Positions 9,770 to 18,493 of a stretch of 64,000 bases of DNA are shown here, piece by piece; positions within the stretch are counted from its first letter, which is position 1, and every line of letters begins with the position of its first letter. The position numbers were made by a program, and so were the translations under genes. The notes below the pieces were generated by a model. The model was not told the DNA's origin, searched no databases, and saw only the letters and a program-made list of their open reading frames with translations. Source of the DNA: Gammaproteobacteria bacterium. GTDB taxonomy: Bacteria > Pseudomonadota > Gammaproteobacteria > JAJFJF01. The stretch covers positions 20,702 to 84,701 of the forward strand of contig JAJFJF010000017.1 in assembly GCA_021774255.1 (NCBI GenBank), given 5' to 3'.

Positions 9770-9785
9770 AGTTATTTAAACGACT
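9770..9785. repeat. AT-rich palindromic repeat (copy a, diverged)
   Basis: AGTTATTTAAACGACT, a diverged copy of the 16-bp element whose consensus is AGTTATTTAAATAGCT. It lies 170 nt after the stop of the unknown gene at 8635. The rest of 9601-9887 holds no convincing gene: there is a short hairpin near 9623 (TTGGTGGCCCACCAA), T-rich sequence, and the tetR-family promoter. Confidence 0.45.
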
Positions 9786-9848
9786 TTTTATTTTCTGAAA
9801 AGAGATGAGTTTCCTTTCACTCCCAATACCATTTCCTCCTAATCCTGC

Positions 9849-9854
9849 TATAAT
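9849..9854 (+). promoter_or_regulatory. -10 element for the TetR-family gene
   Basis: A perfect TATAAT 33 nt before the ATG at 9888. No good -35 hexamer sits at 16-18 nt upstream. A Shine-Dalgarno AGGAG precedes the ATG by 6 nt. Confidence 0.5.
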
Positions 9855-9887
9855 AAACAGCGTTCACTATAGAAACAGGAGCCACCC

Positions 9888-10472
9888 ATGGGCAGACGGG
9901 GCGAACACAGCGCTGAAGAATACCGCAATATGATTTTAAACGCGGCGGAAAAAATTATCACAGAAGAAGGCATTGCGCGATTAACCGCACGCCACCTGAC
10001 AAGTGAGATCGGCTACACGGCCGGCAGTCTTTATTTAGTGTTTCAAAATCTAGATGATATTATTGCGCAAAGTAACGAACGCACACTCACACATCTTCAT
10101 GATGCTATCCAGCAAGCGACTGCCAATATTGAAGCCCCCATTGAAAAAATTCAATCTGCCGCTTACACCTATATGCTTTTTGCCATTGCCAATCCGCATC
10201 GCTGGCGGCTCATTTTTGATCACCGCCCCGCAAAAAATGAAGTCGACCTCTCAGGCACAAAAAAACGCTTGAAAATGATTCTGGCGTTATTTGAAGCCCC
10301 CATTGAAAAACTCAATGTCGGGCAGAAATCGTTTTTCCACACAAAAACATTATGGAGTGCCCTTCACGGTGTGATAGCCTTGGCGCTATCTGAAAAAATT
10401 GAAACCCTGAACACCGCCGAGCTGAAATCACAATTAGAAACGCTCATTGAAAACTACTTAAATAGCTTGTGA
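9888..10472 (+). CDS. TetR/AcrR family transcriptional regulator
   Basis: 194 aa. The N-terminal ~60 residues form a TetR-type helix-turn-helix: [20 protein letters not shown], then the recognition region [20 protein letters not shown]. The remaining ~130 residues are the helical ligand-binding/dimerisation domain, close to the TetR_C_33/WHG type ([17 protein letters not shown]). The ligand and target genes are unknown. No divergent efflux or catabolic gene lies next to it; it overlaps rdgB by one base, so it may simply be co-transcribed with rdgB. Confidence 0.92.
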   Translation: MGRRGEHSAEEYRNMILNAAEKIITEEGIARLTARHLTSEIGYTAGSLYLVFQNLDDIIAQSNERTLTHLHDAIQQATANIEAPIEKIQSAAYTYMLFAIANPHRWRLIFDHRPAKNEVDLSGTKKRLKMILALFEAPIEKLNVGQKSFFHTKTLWSALHGVIALALSEKIETLNTAELKSQLETLIENYLNSL

Positions 10473-11062
10473 TGGAAAAAATGGTACTGGCCAGCAATAA
10501 CGCTGGCAAAGTAAAAGAGCTCAAACAGCTACTGGCCGACTTACCTTATCAAATCGCACCACAATCGGATTTTAATATTGATGATGCCGAAGAAACGGGG
10601 CTCACATTTGTTGAAAACGCTATTTTAAAAGCACGTCACGCCGCAACACTGACAGGCTTACCAAGTATTGCCGATGATTCAGGTTTAGAAGTCGATGCGC
10701 TAAACGGCGCGCCCGGTATTTATTCTGCACGCTATGCTGGCACCCCCAGTGATAGCGAGGCGAACATCGATAAATTATTAATTGATTTACAAGACGTACC
10801 CGATGCAAAACGCACCGCACGCTTTCAATGTGTGATTGTGTTTTTGCGACACGCATTAGACCCTACGCCACTTATCTGCCAAGGCACCTGGGAAGGCCAG
10901 ATCTTGCACGCGCGCCGCGGCAGTGGCGGCTTTGGCTACGACCCGGTGTTTTATCTCCCCGCACAAGACTGCGCCTCCGCCGAATTGTCTCCCGACGAAA
11001 AAAACACACTCAGCCACCGCGGCCAGGCGTTGCAGCAGCTTCGCTCTAGCCTACTGATATAA
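10472..11062 (+). CDS. rdgB: dITP/XTP pyrophosphatase (RdgB/HAM1)
   Basis: 196 aa Maf/HAM1-like nucleotide house-cleaning enzyme that hydrolyses dITP, ITP and XTP to monophosphates and keeps deaminated purines out of DNA. Signatures are [16 protein letters not shown] at the N-terminus, [20 protein letters not shown] with the catalytic Asp, [11 protein letters not shown] and the C-terminal LSHRGQAL. The ATG at 10472 shares one base with the TGA of the upstream regulator (TGATG), so translation is probably coupled; an in-frame GTG at 10469 is the less likely start. Confidence 0.97.
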   Translation: MEKMVLASNNAGKVKELKQLLADLPYQIAPQSDFNIDDAEETGLTFVENAILKARHAATLTGLPSIADDSGLEVDALNGAPGIYSARYAGTPSDSEANIDKLLIDLQDVPDAKRTARFQCVIVFLRHALDPTPLICQGTWEGQILHARRGSGGFGYDPVFYLPAQDCASAELSPDEKNTLSHRGQALQQLRSSLLI

Positions 11063-11096
11063 ATGGACAAATAAAAACAACCTGCGCTTTCCTTTT

Positions 11097-11128
11097 TGTC
11101 TATTTTGGACTACACCCCAAAATAGACA
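11097..11128. repeat. 12-bp perfect inverted repeat (hairpin)
   Basis: TGTCTATTTTGG, an 8-base loop, then CCAAAATAGACA. It sits 35 nt after rdgB and in front of an ATPase relic. No T tract follows on the plus strand, so a classical terminator is uncertain. A partial third copy of the arm (CCATTTTGGGG) follows at about 11132. It could be the scar of the element that brought in or truncated the relic. Confidence 0.6.
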
Positions 11129-11190
11129 TGACCATTTTGGGGAACAGGAAAAAACAGCCATGAAGCGCTACTGCGAAGAATACATACAAT

Positions 11191-11763
11191 TTGTTTGTTG
11201 ATGCTTTACGCCGACGAGTTGGTAGCAATATTACGCTATCTAATATTGCGCGAGACATTGAGGTTTCTCCCAAAACAGCAAAATCATGGTTATCACTCAT
11301 TGAAAGAATGTACATTGGTTTTCCAATCTATCCTTATACTGAGAAAATTCCACGCAGTATTATTAAGCCGCCTAAAGTGTACTTTTACGATAATGCAGAT
11401 ACATTAAGTGATGACGATGCACGATTAGAAAATTTAGTCGCGACCTCCCTACTAAAGCAACTTCATTTGGTAGAAGATTATGAAGGCTATGCTACCCGCT
11501 TGCACTATATTCGAGATAAAGAGGGGCGAGAAGTTGATTTCGCGGTTGTCATTGATGGAGAACTCGTTGCTTTAATCGAAGTGAAACTGACGAACACGCA
11601 GCTCTCTTCATCTCTGCGTTACTACACAGAAAAGCTCCGCCCTCATCAGTCAGTGCAAATTGTGGGTGATTTAAAACAGCCTTATCACAAAGATGGCATT
11701 TTGGTAACGGATCCCACTCGTTTTTTCACGACACCTGATTTTGTGAGTGTCCGAAGAGATTAA
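11191..11763 (+). pseudogene. Remnant of DUF4143-type ATPase (C-terminal half only)
   Basis: About 190 residues matching only the C-terminal half of AAA_14/DUF4143 ATPases. It begins in the winged-helix part (ITLSNIARDIEVSPKTAKSW), then PPKVYFYDNADTL and the nuclease-like tail GREVDFAVVIDGELVALIEV. The P-loop AAA domain that should precede it is missing; an in-frame TGA stands near 11161 and the only start is a TTG. A full-length member of the same broad family is at 34248-35567, but the two are not close copies. The piece may be translated but lacks the nucleotide-binding domain, so I call it a relic. Confidence 0.75.
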
Positions 11764-11894
11764 TGGTTTAGAAACAATCATTTTTACAATATCAATTAGA
11801 TTGGCAGCTGAAGATATCCGTCATTAGCAACTTAATGCTGGGGGAGAAGAAGAGAAAATGGGAATGCCTGAGAAAAACAATAGGCAAAAAAAAA

Positions 11895-11957
11895 CCCTCA
11901 CCCACGAATTTTATAAATGTCTTTTTAAAAGGCACTTATAGTATTCGTGTGTGAGGG
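11895..11957 (-). terminator. Strong rho-independent terminator
   Basis: A long imperfect hairpin: outer arms CCCTCACCCACGAAT and ATTCGTGTGTGAGGG (one mismatch), continuing inwards through TATAAATGTCTTTT/AAAAGGCACTTATA. On the minus strand it is followed at once by nine Ts. It lies 23 nt beyond the stop of the disrupted minus-strand gene at 11980-12490. A T run also follows on the plus strand, so it may work both ways. Confidence 0.85.
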
Positions 11958-11979
11958 TTATGGTTTTTTATATGAGTCT

Positions 11980-12490
11980 TTATGACTTGGGTTGTTGCTG
12001 CAACCAAGGGTTGTAGCGGTTTGCCAGCGACTCAGCTAGAAATACCCTCTTCAAAGATATTTTTAGCTGAACGCTGACTATCAATAGCTTGGGTCGAGTC
12101 TTGCTCACCCAAAATCGTTTTATGGCTTAAGGTTATTTCCTTAAGATAGTATTAACGTCTACCCACACAAAGTGTTTGGCAAACTTATTGATAAGTTTAT
12201 AGGCTGTCTCGTCGCTGGGTAACAATGCCCAAAAACGTGGTTTTACGTGGTGACCGCAGTCATCATGGTGTTAAGTGACGATTATTATCGTCATCGTTTT
12301 TTGAGATAGGCGTACGCCTACCCGTGCCATGCAGTGCACAGCATTAATAAAATCAATACCTTATTAGAATGGTATCGCTATTCTTTTTTCAGATAGTCGA
12401 GCAGCACGCTTTTGTGCGCCCTATTGCTATTTTATTGAGTGGTCACTTACTGCTCCGAATTAACATATCCGTACTGCAAGTAAGCGTCAT
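11980..12490 (-). pseudogene. Disrupted accessory gene with promoter box and terminator retained
   Basis: No long frame is open, but the minus strand reads as a broken gene. After AGAAGGGA an ATG at 12490 gives MTLTCSTDMLIRSSK and then a stop. Coherent stretches in changing frames follow: KPRFWALLPSDETAYKL onward to VWVDVNTILRK, then KTILGEQDSTQAIDSQRS and NIFEEGISS, and finally AESLANRYNPWLQQQPKS before a stop at 11980. At least three frameshifts or nonsense changes are needed. The upstream box (12498-12533) and the downstream terminator (11895-11957) are intact. I do not recognise the family. The many small hairpins in this stretch could instead mean a structured RNA, but the readable protein pieces favour a pseudogene. 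Confidence 0.6.
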
Positions 12491-12497
12491 AATCCCT

Positions 12498-12533
12498 TCT
12501 CTCACTATATGATAGTGTAACATTTAAAGGTAT
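12498..12533 (-). promoter_or_regulatory. Accessory-gene box 2
   Basis: On the minus strand ATACCT, 5 bases, TGTTACACTATC, then GAGAGA. It lies 8 nt upstream of the ATG of the disrupted gene and points into it. An AT element TGTTATTCAAATAAGG (12533-12548) overlaps its upstream edge. From about 12550 to 12790 I see no gene or structured site. Confidence 0.65.
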
Positions 12534-12792
12534 GTTATTCAAATAAGGGTCAAGTCTTGAATTATAGTGGGGTTATCACTCAAAAGAAACTGATACACGC
12601 CCCTATATTTATGCACTCAGGTGGACATAACATGATGTTATAAGGCCAAAATAAAGGCAATTTGAATATAAAAGTGTTACAGGGCTGTCAAAATGAAGAT
12701 AAAAATGAACAACTTATATTAGTATGTTGAATAACTTTATGTGTAAATGGTGTTTTTTTAAAAGGAATAAATGAAAAATAGTAAACCTTTCT

Positions 12793-12818
12793 CTTAACGG
12801 CTGTTTAAAGCCGCTAAG
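12793..12818 (-). terminator. Possible terminator after the 98-aa ORF
   Basis: Hairpin CTTA-A-CGGCT, short loop, AGCCG-C-TAAG, 45 nt beyond the stop of the minus-strand ORF at 12863. The sequence after it on the minus strand is only moderately T-rich, so this is a weak call. Confidence 0.4.
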
Positions 12819-12862
12819 GTTGAACAAAGAAAAAACCGTAAAAACGACCGTAGCTTGTACCT

Positions 12863-13159
12863 TTAGCCCTGCGCAACAGGCGGGTTAGCCGTAGCAGCCG
12901 GCCCAGGAGGCTCCAGAGGGCTAGCCACTTCACCGGCATCACCCAAAGAGGTATTGAAATCTTGCCGCAGGCCGGCATCAGCAATCTCCTCTTGGACCTC
13001 ACGACCCGCCACAGCAAGCCACGCAGTAGCATCAGGGGCAGGAGCCCGAATCCGCCTCGACATCGGCGCGCCCGGGCAAGACAACCTGACAGGCGAGCCA
13101 GGCGTCGGCGTCACAAAGCCCGAACCAGGAACAACAACATCATCAGCAGGAGGGGCCAT
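12863..13159 (-). CDS. Small Pro/Ala-rich protein with accessory box
   Basis: 98 aa with no recognised family: proline- and alanine-rich at both ends (GFVTPTPGSPVRL; PLEPPGPAATANPPVAQG) and a short charged helix-like middle (VAGREVQEEIADAGLRQDF). The DNA is visibly GC-richer than the AT-rich flanks, and other frames are also open here, so an open frame alone is weak evidence. What supports this strand is the accessory box 70 nt upstream in the same orientation. No clear Shine-Dalgarno precedes the ATG. It could be a real small secreted protein or the remains of a larger gene. Confidence 0.45.
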   Translation of the reverse strand: MAPPADDVVVPGSGFVTPTPGSPVRLSCPGAPMSRRIRAPAPDATAWLAVAGREVQEEIADAGLRQDFNTSLGDAGEVASPLEPPGPAATANPPVAQG

Positions 13160-13228
13160 CTTGGATTATTTTTGGGATTTTTAAAAACTCGATTCGAAAA
13201 AAATCAAACAACACCTTATCTCTTCTTT

Positions 13229-13259
13229 TCTCTACATATAGCGTAACAGTCGAAGGTAT
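13229..13259 (-). promoter_or_regulatory. Accessory-gene box 3
   Basis: On the minus strand ATACCT, 5 bases, TGTTACGCTATATG, then TAGAGA, the same spacing as the boxes of the surface-protein genes. It points into the 98-aa ORF 70 nt downstream. Confidence 0.7.
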
Positions 13260-13382
13260 GTTTTAAAAAAGCACAATATATTGTGTTTTTTTGCAAAAAA
13301 ATTTCGAGATAAGCTATAGAGGTTTCTAAAAGAATAAAAAAACATGTTTTGAGTTAATTTTGATGCTTATACTGGATAAGAC

Positions 13383-13781
13383 CTACAGTGCAGTAAAGCC
13401 TGGCAATTCAAAATGCCTATCACATGTAAAAACTCGCTTAATTTTCTTCTTTTTCATTAATACAAAAGAAATACAGTCCGTGAAGCTTATTTTTTGATCA
13501 GCGTATTTCAACATATATTCTAGTGCGAGTAATTCATCTTCATGATCTGGCCGCAGGACATCAATAGCATTTGATGTATAAATCATTTCCGCTTTCTGAC
13601 ACGCAAACTCATTATCTGCCCATCGCCCTAGCAAAGTGAATGTTTCATCCAAAACAAAGTTGCTTGTGAAACATTTATAGTGGCGTGCTTGTACTTCTTC
13701 CCATTTAGCAAGGGACTTTTCATGAAACTGATCGGCACAAAGATAGCGGCTTATGAATGCGCCTGTGTCTATAAAAATCAT
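13383..13781 (-). CDS. PIN domain ribonuclease toxin (VapC-like)
   Basis: 132 aa PIN-domain protein. Acidic metal-binding residues are visible in MIFIDTGAFISRYL (Asp5), FVLDETFTLLGRW (Asp/Glu) and ISFTDCISFVLMKK (Asp), with a final TCDRHFE. Family members cleave specific RNAs when freed from their antitoxin. It starts 12 nt after the stop of a ribbon-helix-helix antitoxin gene, the usual antitoxin-toxin order. Length and motifs are intact, so it is probably functional. Confidence 0.85.
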   Translation of the reverse strand: MIFIDTGAFISRYLCADQFHEKSLAKWEEVQARHYKCFTSNFVLDETFTLLGRWADNEFACQKAEMIYTSNAIDVLRPDHEDELLALEYMLKYADQKISFTDCISFVLMKKKKIKRVFTCDRHFELPGFTAL

Positions 13782-13793
13782 TGGGCGTACTTA

Positions 13794-14015
13794 TCAGTAA
13801 AGATACTGATCAATATTTTGAGAGGCATCTTTTGGGGCTTCGCCTGAGAAAAATTCTTGATCGGCAAAAAATAAATCTTTCTTCTTTGTTTTTGGGGATG
13901 CTTGAGCTTCTAGGCATTCACGGATCAGCTCTGATAAAGAAATACCTTTTTCAGCGGCTAATCGTTGCGCTCTAACTTTAAGTGACAGAGGTAATAAGAT
14001 TGTTGTACGATTCAT
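13794..14015 (-). CDS. Ribbon-helix-helix antitoxin
   Basis: 73 aa from the ATG at 14015, which has GGAGGGG just upstream; the in-frame TTG at 14027 lies within that Shine-Dalgarno region and is unlikely. The N-terminal MNRTTILLPLSLKVRAQRLA and GISLSELIRECLEAQ are a CopG/Arc-type ribbon-helix-helix that would bind the operator upstream. The C-terminal half is charged and loosely structured, as in antitoxins that wrap their toxin. It is first in the pair, followed by the PIN toxin. Confidence 0.83.
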   Translation of the reverse strand: MNRTTILLPLSLKVRAQRLAAEKGISLSELIRECLEAQASPKTKKKDLFFADQEFFSGEAPKDASQNIDQYLY

Positions 14016-14031
14016 GAACCCCTCCAATATG

Positions 14032-14053
14032 TATACATAATAACATATACATA
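14032..14053. promoter_or_regulatory. Direct-repeat operator of the toxin-antitoxin pair
   Basis: Two copies of TATACATA with starts 14 bp apart (14032-14039 and 14046-14053), the first inside a palindrome TATGTATACATA. They lie 16-38 nt upstream of the antitoxin ATG. Short repeats like this are typical ribbon-helix-helix operators; autoregulation is inferred. Confidence 0.55.
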
Positions 14054-14122
14054 CTTTAAAAGCAAGAATAAACTCATATCGAGCGCAACTATTTCCGTAT
14101 CTAGTTGTAAATATTATTAATT

Positions 14123-14767
14123 TTAACCAACACCGTACTCAGCGCGATAAGCCTCAATACTCGGCAGGTGGGCACGCAGCTCATCCTGCTCACTCACATA
14201 TTCCATTACTTGCTTTAAGCTCACGATACTGATCACCGGCACTTCATAGCGCTGCGCCACTTCTTGGATGGCCGATGCCTCACCCGTGCCGCGCTCTTGC
14301 CTGTCGAGGCTGATCAGCACGCCACCGAATGTCGCGCCCTCTTTACCAATAATATCTATTGCTTCGCGGATGGCCGTGCCGGCGGTGATCACATCATCAA
14401 TCACTAACACACGCCCCTTTAAGGGCGCGCCCACAATCACACCACCCTCACCATGATCTTTCGCTTGCTTTCGATTAAAGCTATAAGGCAAATCGATTTG
14501 ATGTTGCTGTGCTAACGCAATGACCATGCTGGTGACTAAGGGAATACCTTTGTACGCGGGGCCGAACAAGGTATCGACTTTCACGCCCGCCTTGACAAAC
14601 GCTGCCGCATAAAACTCGCCCAACTTGGCAAGTGCCTTGCCGTGATTAAATAAGCCGATATTAAAAAAGTAAGGGCTTTTTCGACCTGACTTTAATGTGA
14701 ACTCACCGAAGCGTAGCGCCTGACATTCAATGGCCAGTTCAATAAATTCGCGTTGATAGTCTTGCAT
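14123..14767 (-). CDS. pyrE: Orotate phosphoribosyltransferase
   Basis: 214 aa. Converts orotate and PRPP to orotidine 5'-phosphate in pyrimidine synthesis. The start at 14767 ([12 protein letters not shown]) matches the family N-terminus and has GAGG 7 nt upstream; the earlier in-frame TTG at 14779 is not needed. Key motifs are [39 protein letters not shown] (catalytic loop) and the PRPP-binding [17 protein letters not shown]. It is divergent from the exonuclease III gene. Confidence 0.97.
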   Translation of the reverse strand: MQDYQREFIELAIECQALRFGEFTLKSGRKSPYFFNIGLFNHGKALAKLGEFYAAAFVKAGVKVDTLFGPAYKGIPLVTSMVIALAQQHQIDLPYSFNRKQAKDHGEGGVIVGAPLKGRVLVIDDVITAGTAIREAIDIIGKEGATFGGVLISLDRQERGTGEASAIQEVAQRYEVPVISIVSLKQVMEYVSEQDELRAHLPSIEAYRAEYGVG

Positions 14768-14869
14768 GAGCGCCCTCAAAAAAATGTATTGTCAGTGATT
14801 GTGTCTATCAGACATGGTATATTGCCATTACTTAATTGTCTATTAATAGGCTAATCACAGCGAATAACT

Positions 14870-15637
14870 ATGCGAATTATTACTCTCAATGTCAACGGCG
14901 TCCGCGCTGCCGCACGCAAAGGCTTTTTTGATTGGATGCTAAAACAAAAAGCCGACGTGATCTGCTTGCAAGAAATTAAAGCACAACGTGATCAACTTGA
15001 TGCAGACGTGTTTCACCCGAATGGCTATTACAATTACTGGCATCTGGCTGAGAAAAAAGGCTACAGCGGCGTAGCACTTTATTGCCGTACAAAACCAGAC
15101 AAGGTGACGACAGGCTTAGGCTGGCACCACGCCGACATCGAAGGCCGTTATGTACAAGCCGATTTTGGCAAACTGAGCGTGGCATCGCTTTATTTACCGT
15201 CTGGCACCAGCGGCACAGAGCGTCAAGATATTAAATTTGATTTTTTAGACAGGCTGGAGCCTTTTTTACGCGGGCTGCGCCGCAAGCGTCGTGAATTTGT
15301 GCTCTGTGGTGATTGGAACATTGCACACACAAAAATGGATCTTAAAAACTGGCGCGGCAATCAGAAAAACTCTGGCTTCTTGCCCGAAGAGCGTGAGTGG
15401 ATGGATAATTTATTTGGCCCGTGGGGCTTTGTTGACGCCTTTCGGGTCGTGAATCAAAAAGAAGATCAATACACCTGGTGGTCAAATCGCGGGCAAGCAT
15501 GGGCAAAAAATGTCGGGTGGCGTATCGACTACCAAGTGATCACGCCGGGCCTGGCAGATGCGGTCAAACGCGCCGCTATTTATAAAGACGAGCGCTTTTC
15601 TGACCATTCGCCTTTAACGATCGACTATAACATCTAA
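14870..15637 (+). CDS. xthA: Exodeoxyribonuclease III family AP endonuclease
   Basis: 255 aa EEP-superfamily nuclease. The active-site residues are present: Asn in TLNVNGVRAA, Glu in CLQEIKAQ, Asp/Asn in CGDWNIAHTKMD, and the C-terminal SDHSPLTIDY. This favours a working AP endonuclease/3' exonuclease over the related regulator Crc, which is encoded at the same place next to pyrE in pseudomonads but lacks nuclease activity. The stop is 1 nt from the convergent rph. Confidence 0.9.
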   Translation: MRIITLNVNGVRAAARKGFFDWMLKQKADVICLQEIKAQRDQLDADVFHPNGYYNYWHLAEKKGYSGVALYCRTKPDKVTTGLGWHHADIEGRYVQADFGKLSVASLYLPSGTSGTERQDIKFDFLDRLEPFLRGLRRKRREFVLCGDWNIAHTKMDLKNWRGNQKNSGFLPEEREWMDNLFGPWGFVDAFRVVNQKEDQYTWWSNRGQAWAKNVGWRIDYQVITPGLADAVKRAAIYKDERFSDHSPLTIDYNI

Positions 15638-15638
15638 T

Positions 15639-16358
15639 TCAGTCATCTTTCAGCGCCGCCCTTTGCACATTGAGCAAATCACCCACCCCCTTCTCTGCTA
15701 AAATTAACATCGCGTCTAGTTGTTCACGGGTAAATGTACTTTCTTCACCGGTGGCTTGTACTTCGATCAAACCGCCCTCGGCATTCATCACCACGTTCAT
15801 ATCCGTGCTCGCATTTCTGTCTTCTTCGTAATCTAAATCGAGCACCGGCTCATCTTTGTAAAGCCCAACAGACACCGCTGCCACCAAACCATGCAATGGA
15901 TCCGTTTTAATTATTTTTTCTGCTTTCATAAAGCGCAAGGCATCGACCAACGCCACACACGCACCGGTGACGGCCGCCGTACGGGTACCACCATCGGCTT
16001 GGATCACATCACAATCCAAATAAATAGAATTTTCACCCAAGGCTTTTAAATCCACTGCCGAGCGTAACGAACGCCCAATTAAGCGACTGATCTCTTGTGA
16101 GCGGCTCGCGCGTTTACCTTTCACGGCTTCACGCGGATTACGTTGATGCGTACTGCGTGGCAACATTTGATATTCAGCGGTGACCCAGCCTTTTCCCTGC
16201 CCTTTCAACCAACGCTCCACCCCTTTTTCAACGGTGGCCGTACACAATACATGTGTGTCACCATAACAAACCAACACGGACCCTTCTGGGTGTTTCGTGT
16301 AATGGCGTGTGATGGTAATCGGGCGTAATTGATCAGGAGCACGTTCACTGGGACGCAT
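15639..16358 (-). CDS. rph: Ribonuclease PH
   Basis: 239 aa phosphorolytic 3'-5' exoribonuclease that trims tRNA 3' ends. Signatures include [15 protein letters not shown] at the N-terminus, [29 protein letters not shown] (RNA and phosphate binding) and [24 protein letters not shown] precedes the ATG by 5 nt. It is divergent from yicC, the arrangement seen in many gammaproteobacteria. Confidence 0.97.
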   Translation of the reverse strand: MRPSERAPDQLRPITITRHYTKHPEGSVLVCYGDTHVLCTATVEKGVERWLKGQGKGWVTAEYQMLPRSTHQRNPREAVKGKRASRSQEISRLIGRSLRSAVDLKALGENSIYLDCDVIQADGGTRTAAVTGACVALVDALRFMKAEKIIKTDPLHGLVAAVSVGLYKDEPVLDLDYEEDRNASTDMNVVMNAEGGLIEVQATGEESTFTREQLDAMLILAEKGVGDLLNVQRAALKDD

Positions 16359-16458
16359 CGCTATTTCCTCATTAAATAAACTTCATCATTCTATAGCGAT
16401 AGTGGCTGCTTGTCATTGACCAGCACTGTATTTACACGCCAGAGAACGTTAAAATACC

Positions 16459-17337
16459 ATGATGATACATAGCATGACCGCCTTTGCCCGCCGGGAAATA
16501 CAAACCGACGACGGCAGCCGCCTCACTTGGGAAATGCGATCGCTGAACCAGCGCTTTCTCGAAGCCCGCCTACGCCTACCCGAAGGGTTCTACCATTTAG
16601 AAGAGAAGCTACGCCACGCACTCAGCCAGCAATTCAAGCGCGGCAAGGTGGAAGGCACGCTACATTACCAGCCTGGCAGCCAAGCGGTCACTCGTCAGAT
16701 TAACCCAGCGCAGCTTGACGCCCTTATCGCACTGGCGAAGCAGGTTCAGGCAACCGAGCCGACCGCACAGCCATTGCGCACAATCGAGCTGCTCAACTGG
16801 CCTGGCGTACTGGTCGAAGAAACCTCAACAAAACAGCCCGCTAGCGCCCTGAATGACGCGGTCATGGCCCTGTTTCAAGAAGCCGTACAAGATCTTTCTG
16901 CAGCCCGCGGGCGAGAAGGCGCTGAACTGGCCAATTGCCTTGCGCAACAGGTCAGCGCTTTCTCAGCACAAATTCAACTGGCACAAACACATTACCCTAA
17001 GGCGCTCGACTTATCCCGCCAGCGACTTTTAGCACGCTTTGAAGAGGCCAAGATACACCTTGACGTGGATCGCCTCGAGCAAGAAATGGTGATGCTTGCA
17101 CAAAAAAGTGATATTAAAGAAGAGGTTGAGCGATTAGCTGCTCACGTAACTGAATTTACGCATGCTTTAAATCAAGGCGGCGTGGTCGGGCGCCGACTGG
17201 ATTTCCTATTACAAGAGCTTAACCGTGAAGCCAACACATTGGGCTCCAAAGCCATCAGCACCGCGTTATCTCAAGTGGCCATTGAACTAAAGGTATTGAT
17301 TGAACAGGCACGCGAGCAAGTGCAAAATATTGAATAA
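16459..17337 (+). CDS. yicC: YicC family endoribonuclease
   Basis: About 292 aa. The N-terminus MIHSMTAFARRE and the C-terminal block GGVVGRRLDFLLQELNREAN plus NTLGSKA are hallmarks of YicC/YloC proteins, now regarded as endoribonucleases. Two adjacent ATGs (16459 and 16462) are possible; the second matches the usual MIRSMTA start. It precedes gmk by 51 nt, and the yicC-gmk-rpoZ-spoT order suggests one operon. Confidence 0.94.
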   Translation: MMIHSMTAFARREIQTDDGSRLTWEMRSLNQRFLEARLRLPEGFYHLEEKLRHALSQQFKRGKVEGTLHYQPGSQAVTRQINPAQLDALIALAKQVQATEPTAQPLRTIELLNWPGVLVEETSTKQPASALNDAVMALFQEAVQDLSAARGREGAELANCLAQQVSAFSAQIQLAQTHYPKALDLSRQRLLARFEEAKIHLDVDRLEQEMVMLAQKSDIKEEVERLAAHVTEFTHALNQGGVVGRRLDFLLQELNREANTLGSKAISTALSQVAIELKVLIEQAREQVQNIE

Positions 17338-17388
17338 ATTTGAACAAACTTGAGTAGACTATCGGGCAAACTTGAAAAACGCAGCGAC

Positions 17389-18018
17389 ATGACGACTTCC
17401 CCCCCCACCGCCAATCTTTTTATGCTGTCAGCTCCCTCAGGGGCAGGCAAAACCACCCTGCTCGATGCCCTGCTGAAAGACATGCCTCAGCTCACACTCT
17501 CCATCTCTTACACGACTCGCAAAAAGCGACCCCGCGAAAAAGAAGGCGAAGATTACTATTTTGTGAGTGATGCGGCCTTTGAAGATCTACAGCAAACCGG
17601 AGGCTTTCTCGAGCACGCCAAGGTATTTAACCATCAGTACGGCACACCAAAAGCTGAAATAGAACAACAGCTTGCGCAAGGCAATGACGTCATGCTGGAA
17701 ATCGATTGGCAAGGTGCCCAGCAAGTGCGTCAGCTCATGCCCGACAGCACGAGCATCTTTTTGCTGCCCCCCTCACTTGAAACACTGGCAGCACGCCTGA
17801 CCAAACGTAACCAAGATAATCCAGACGTGATTGCCGCTCGCATGGCCAAAGCACGTGCCGAGATAGCGCATTACAACGAATATGACTTTTTAGTCGTCAA
17901 TGATAATTTTGATCAGGCGCTGGCTGATCTCAAAGCGATTATCATCAGCAAACGGCTATCTCGTCCTCTACAAACCCAAAAATACACCGCACTTTTAGCT
18001 AATCTACTGGCAAAATAG
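17389..18018 (+). CDS. gmk: Guanylate kinase
   Basis: 209 aa. Phosphorylates GMP to GDP. The start at 17389 ([20 protein letters not shown]) gives the usual length; an in-frame TTG at 17350 would add 13 residues. Walker A is [15 protein letters not shown], the GMP-binding segment is [19 protein letters not shown], and [13 protein letters not shown] is present. No obvious Shine-Dalgarno precedes the ATG. It lies between yicC and rpoZ. Confidence 0.97.
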   Translation: MTTSPPTANLFMLSAPSGAGKTTLLDALLKDMPQLTLSISYTTRKKRPREKEGEDYYFVSDAAFEDLQQTGGFLEHAKVFNHQYGTPKAEIEQQLAQGNDVMLEIDWQGAQQVRQLMPDSTSIFLLPPSLETLAARLTKRNQDNPDVIAARMAKARAEIAHYNEYDFLVVNDNFDQALADLKAIIISKRLSRPLQTQKYTALLANLLAK

Positions 18019-18073
18019 GCTAAAAATAAGTAGACTTAAAGTTAAGTGTAAACTTAAATTAAGTGGAATCATT

Positions 18074-18493
18074 ATGGCACGAGTAACTATTCAAGATTGT
18101 TTAGAGCAAATCCCCAATCGTTTTAAATTGTTGATGATCGCAAGTAAGCGCGCACATCAACTTGCTAACGGCAGCGCAAACCCACAAGTGGAATGGGATA
18201 ACGACAAACCCACTGTTGTTGCCTTGCGTGAAATCGCTGCAGGCTTTATCACTAAAAAGAGCGATCTCGAAATAACCGGCCACGAGGAAGCCTCGCTCGA
18301 TCAGCTCTCTCCTGGCGACGCTGCCGACACCATTGTCGACGTTCAAGTGACAGAAATAGAAACGCAAGCCTCCATGATGGATGCAAGCGCCTCTCATCAA
18401 ACGCAAGAAGCACCCTCCCCACAAGAAGATCACACAGCTGCTGATGACGACACCCCTGCTTCTTCGCAGCAAAACATGAAACCCGATGCATGA
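18074..18493 (+). CDS. rpoZ: RNA polymerase omega subunit with C-terminal extension
   Basis: 139 aa. The first ~75 residues are the conserved omega fold ([45 protein letters not shown]), which helps assemble the beta' subunit. The remaining ~60 residues are an acidic, Gln/Ser/Thr-rich tail that looks unstructured; omega is 91 aa in Escherichia coli. The stop overlaps the start of spoT by 8 nt, so the two are probably translationally coupled. Confidence 0.95.
   Translation: MARVTIQDCLEQIPNRFKLLMIASKRAHQLANGSANPQVEWDNDKPTVVALREIAAGFITKKSDLEITGHEEASLDQLSPGDAADTIVDVQVTEIETQASMMDASASHQTQEAPSPQEDHTAADDDTPASSQQNMKPDA

Noticed and set aside
11980..12490. A structured non-coding RNA or IS-type transposase
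   Set aside because: Many short hairpins and a strong terminator first suggested an RNA gene, and part of the minus strand recalled a transposase. Coherent protein segments in three frames, an ATG with Shine-Dalgarno and a box shared with protein genes fit a pseudogene better, and no transposase motif or terminal inverted repeat was seen.
12954..13246. Two plus-strand ORFs opposite the Pro/Ala-rich ORF
   Set aside because: They are rich in Arg and low in complexity, with no upstream box or ribosome-binding site. They are probably shadows caused by GC-rich sequence.
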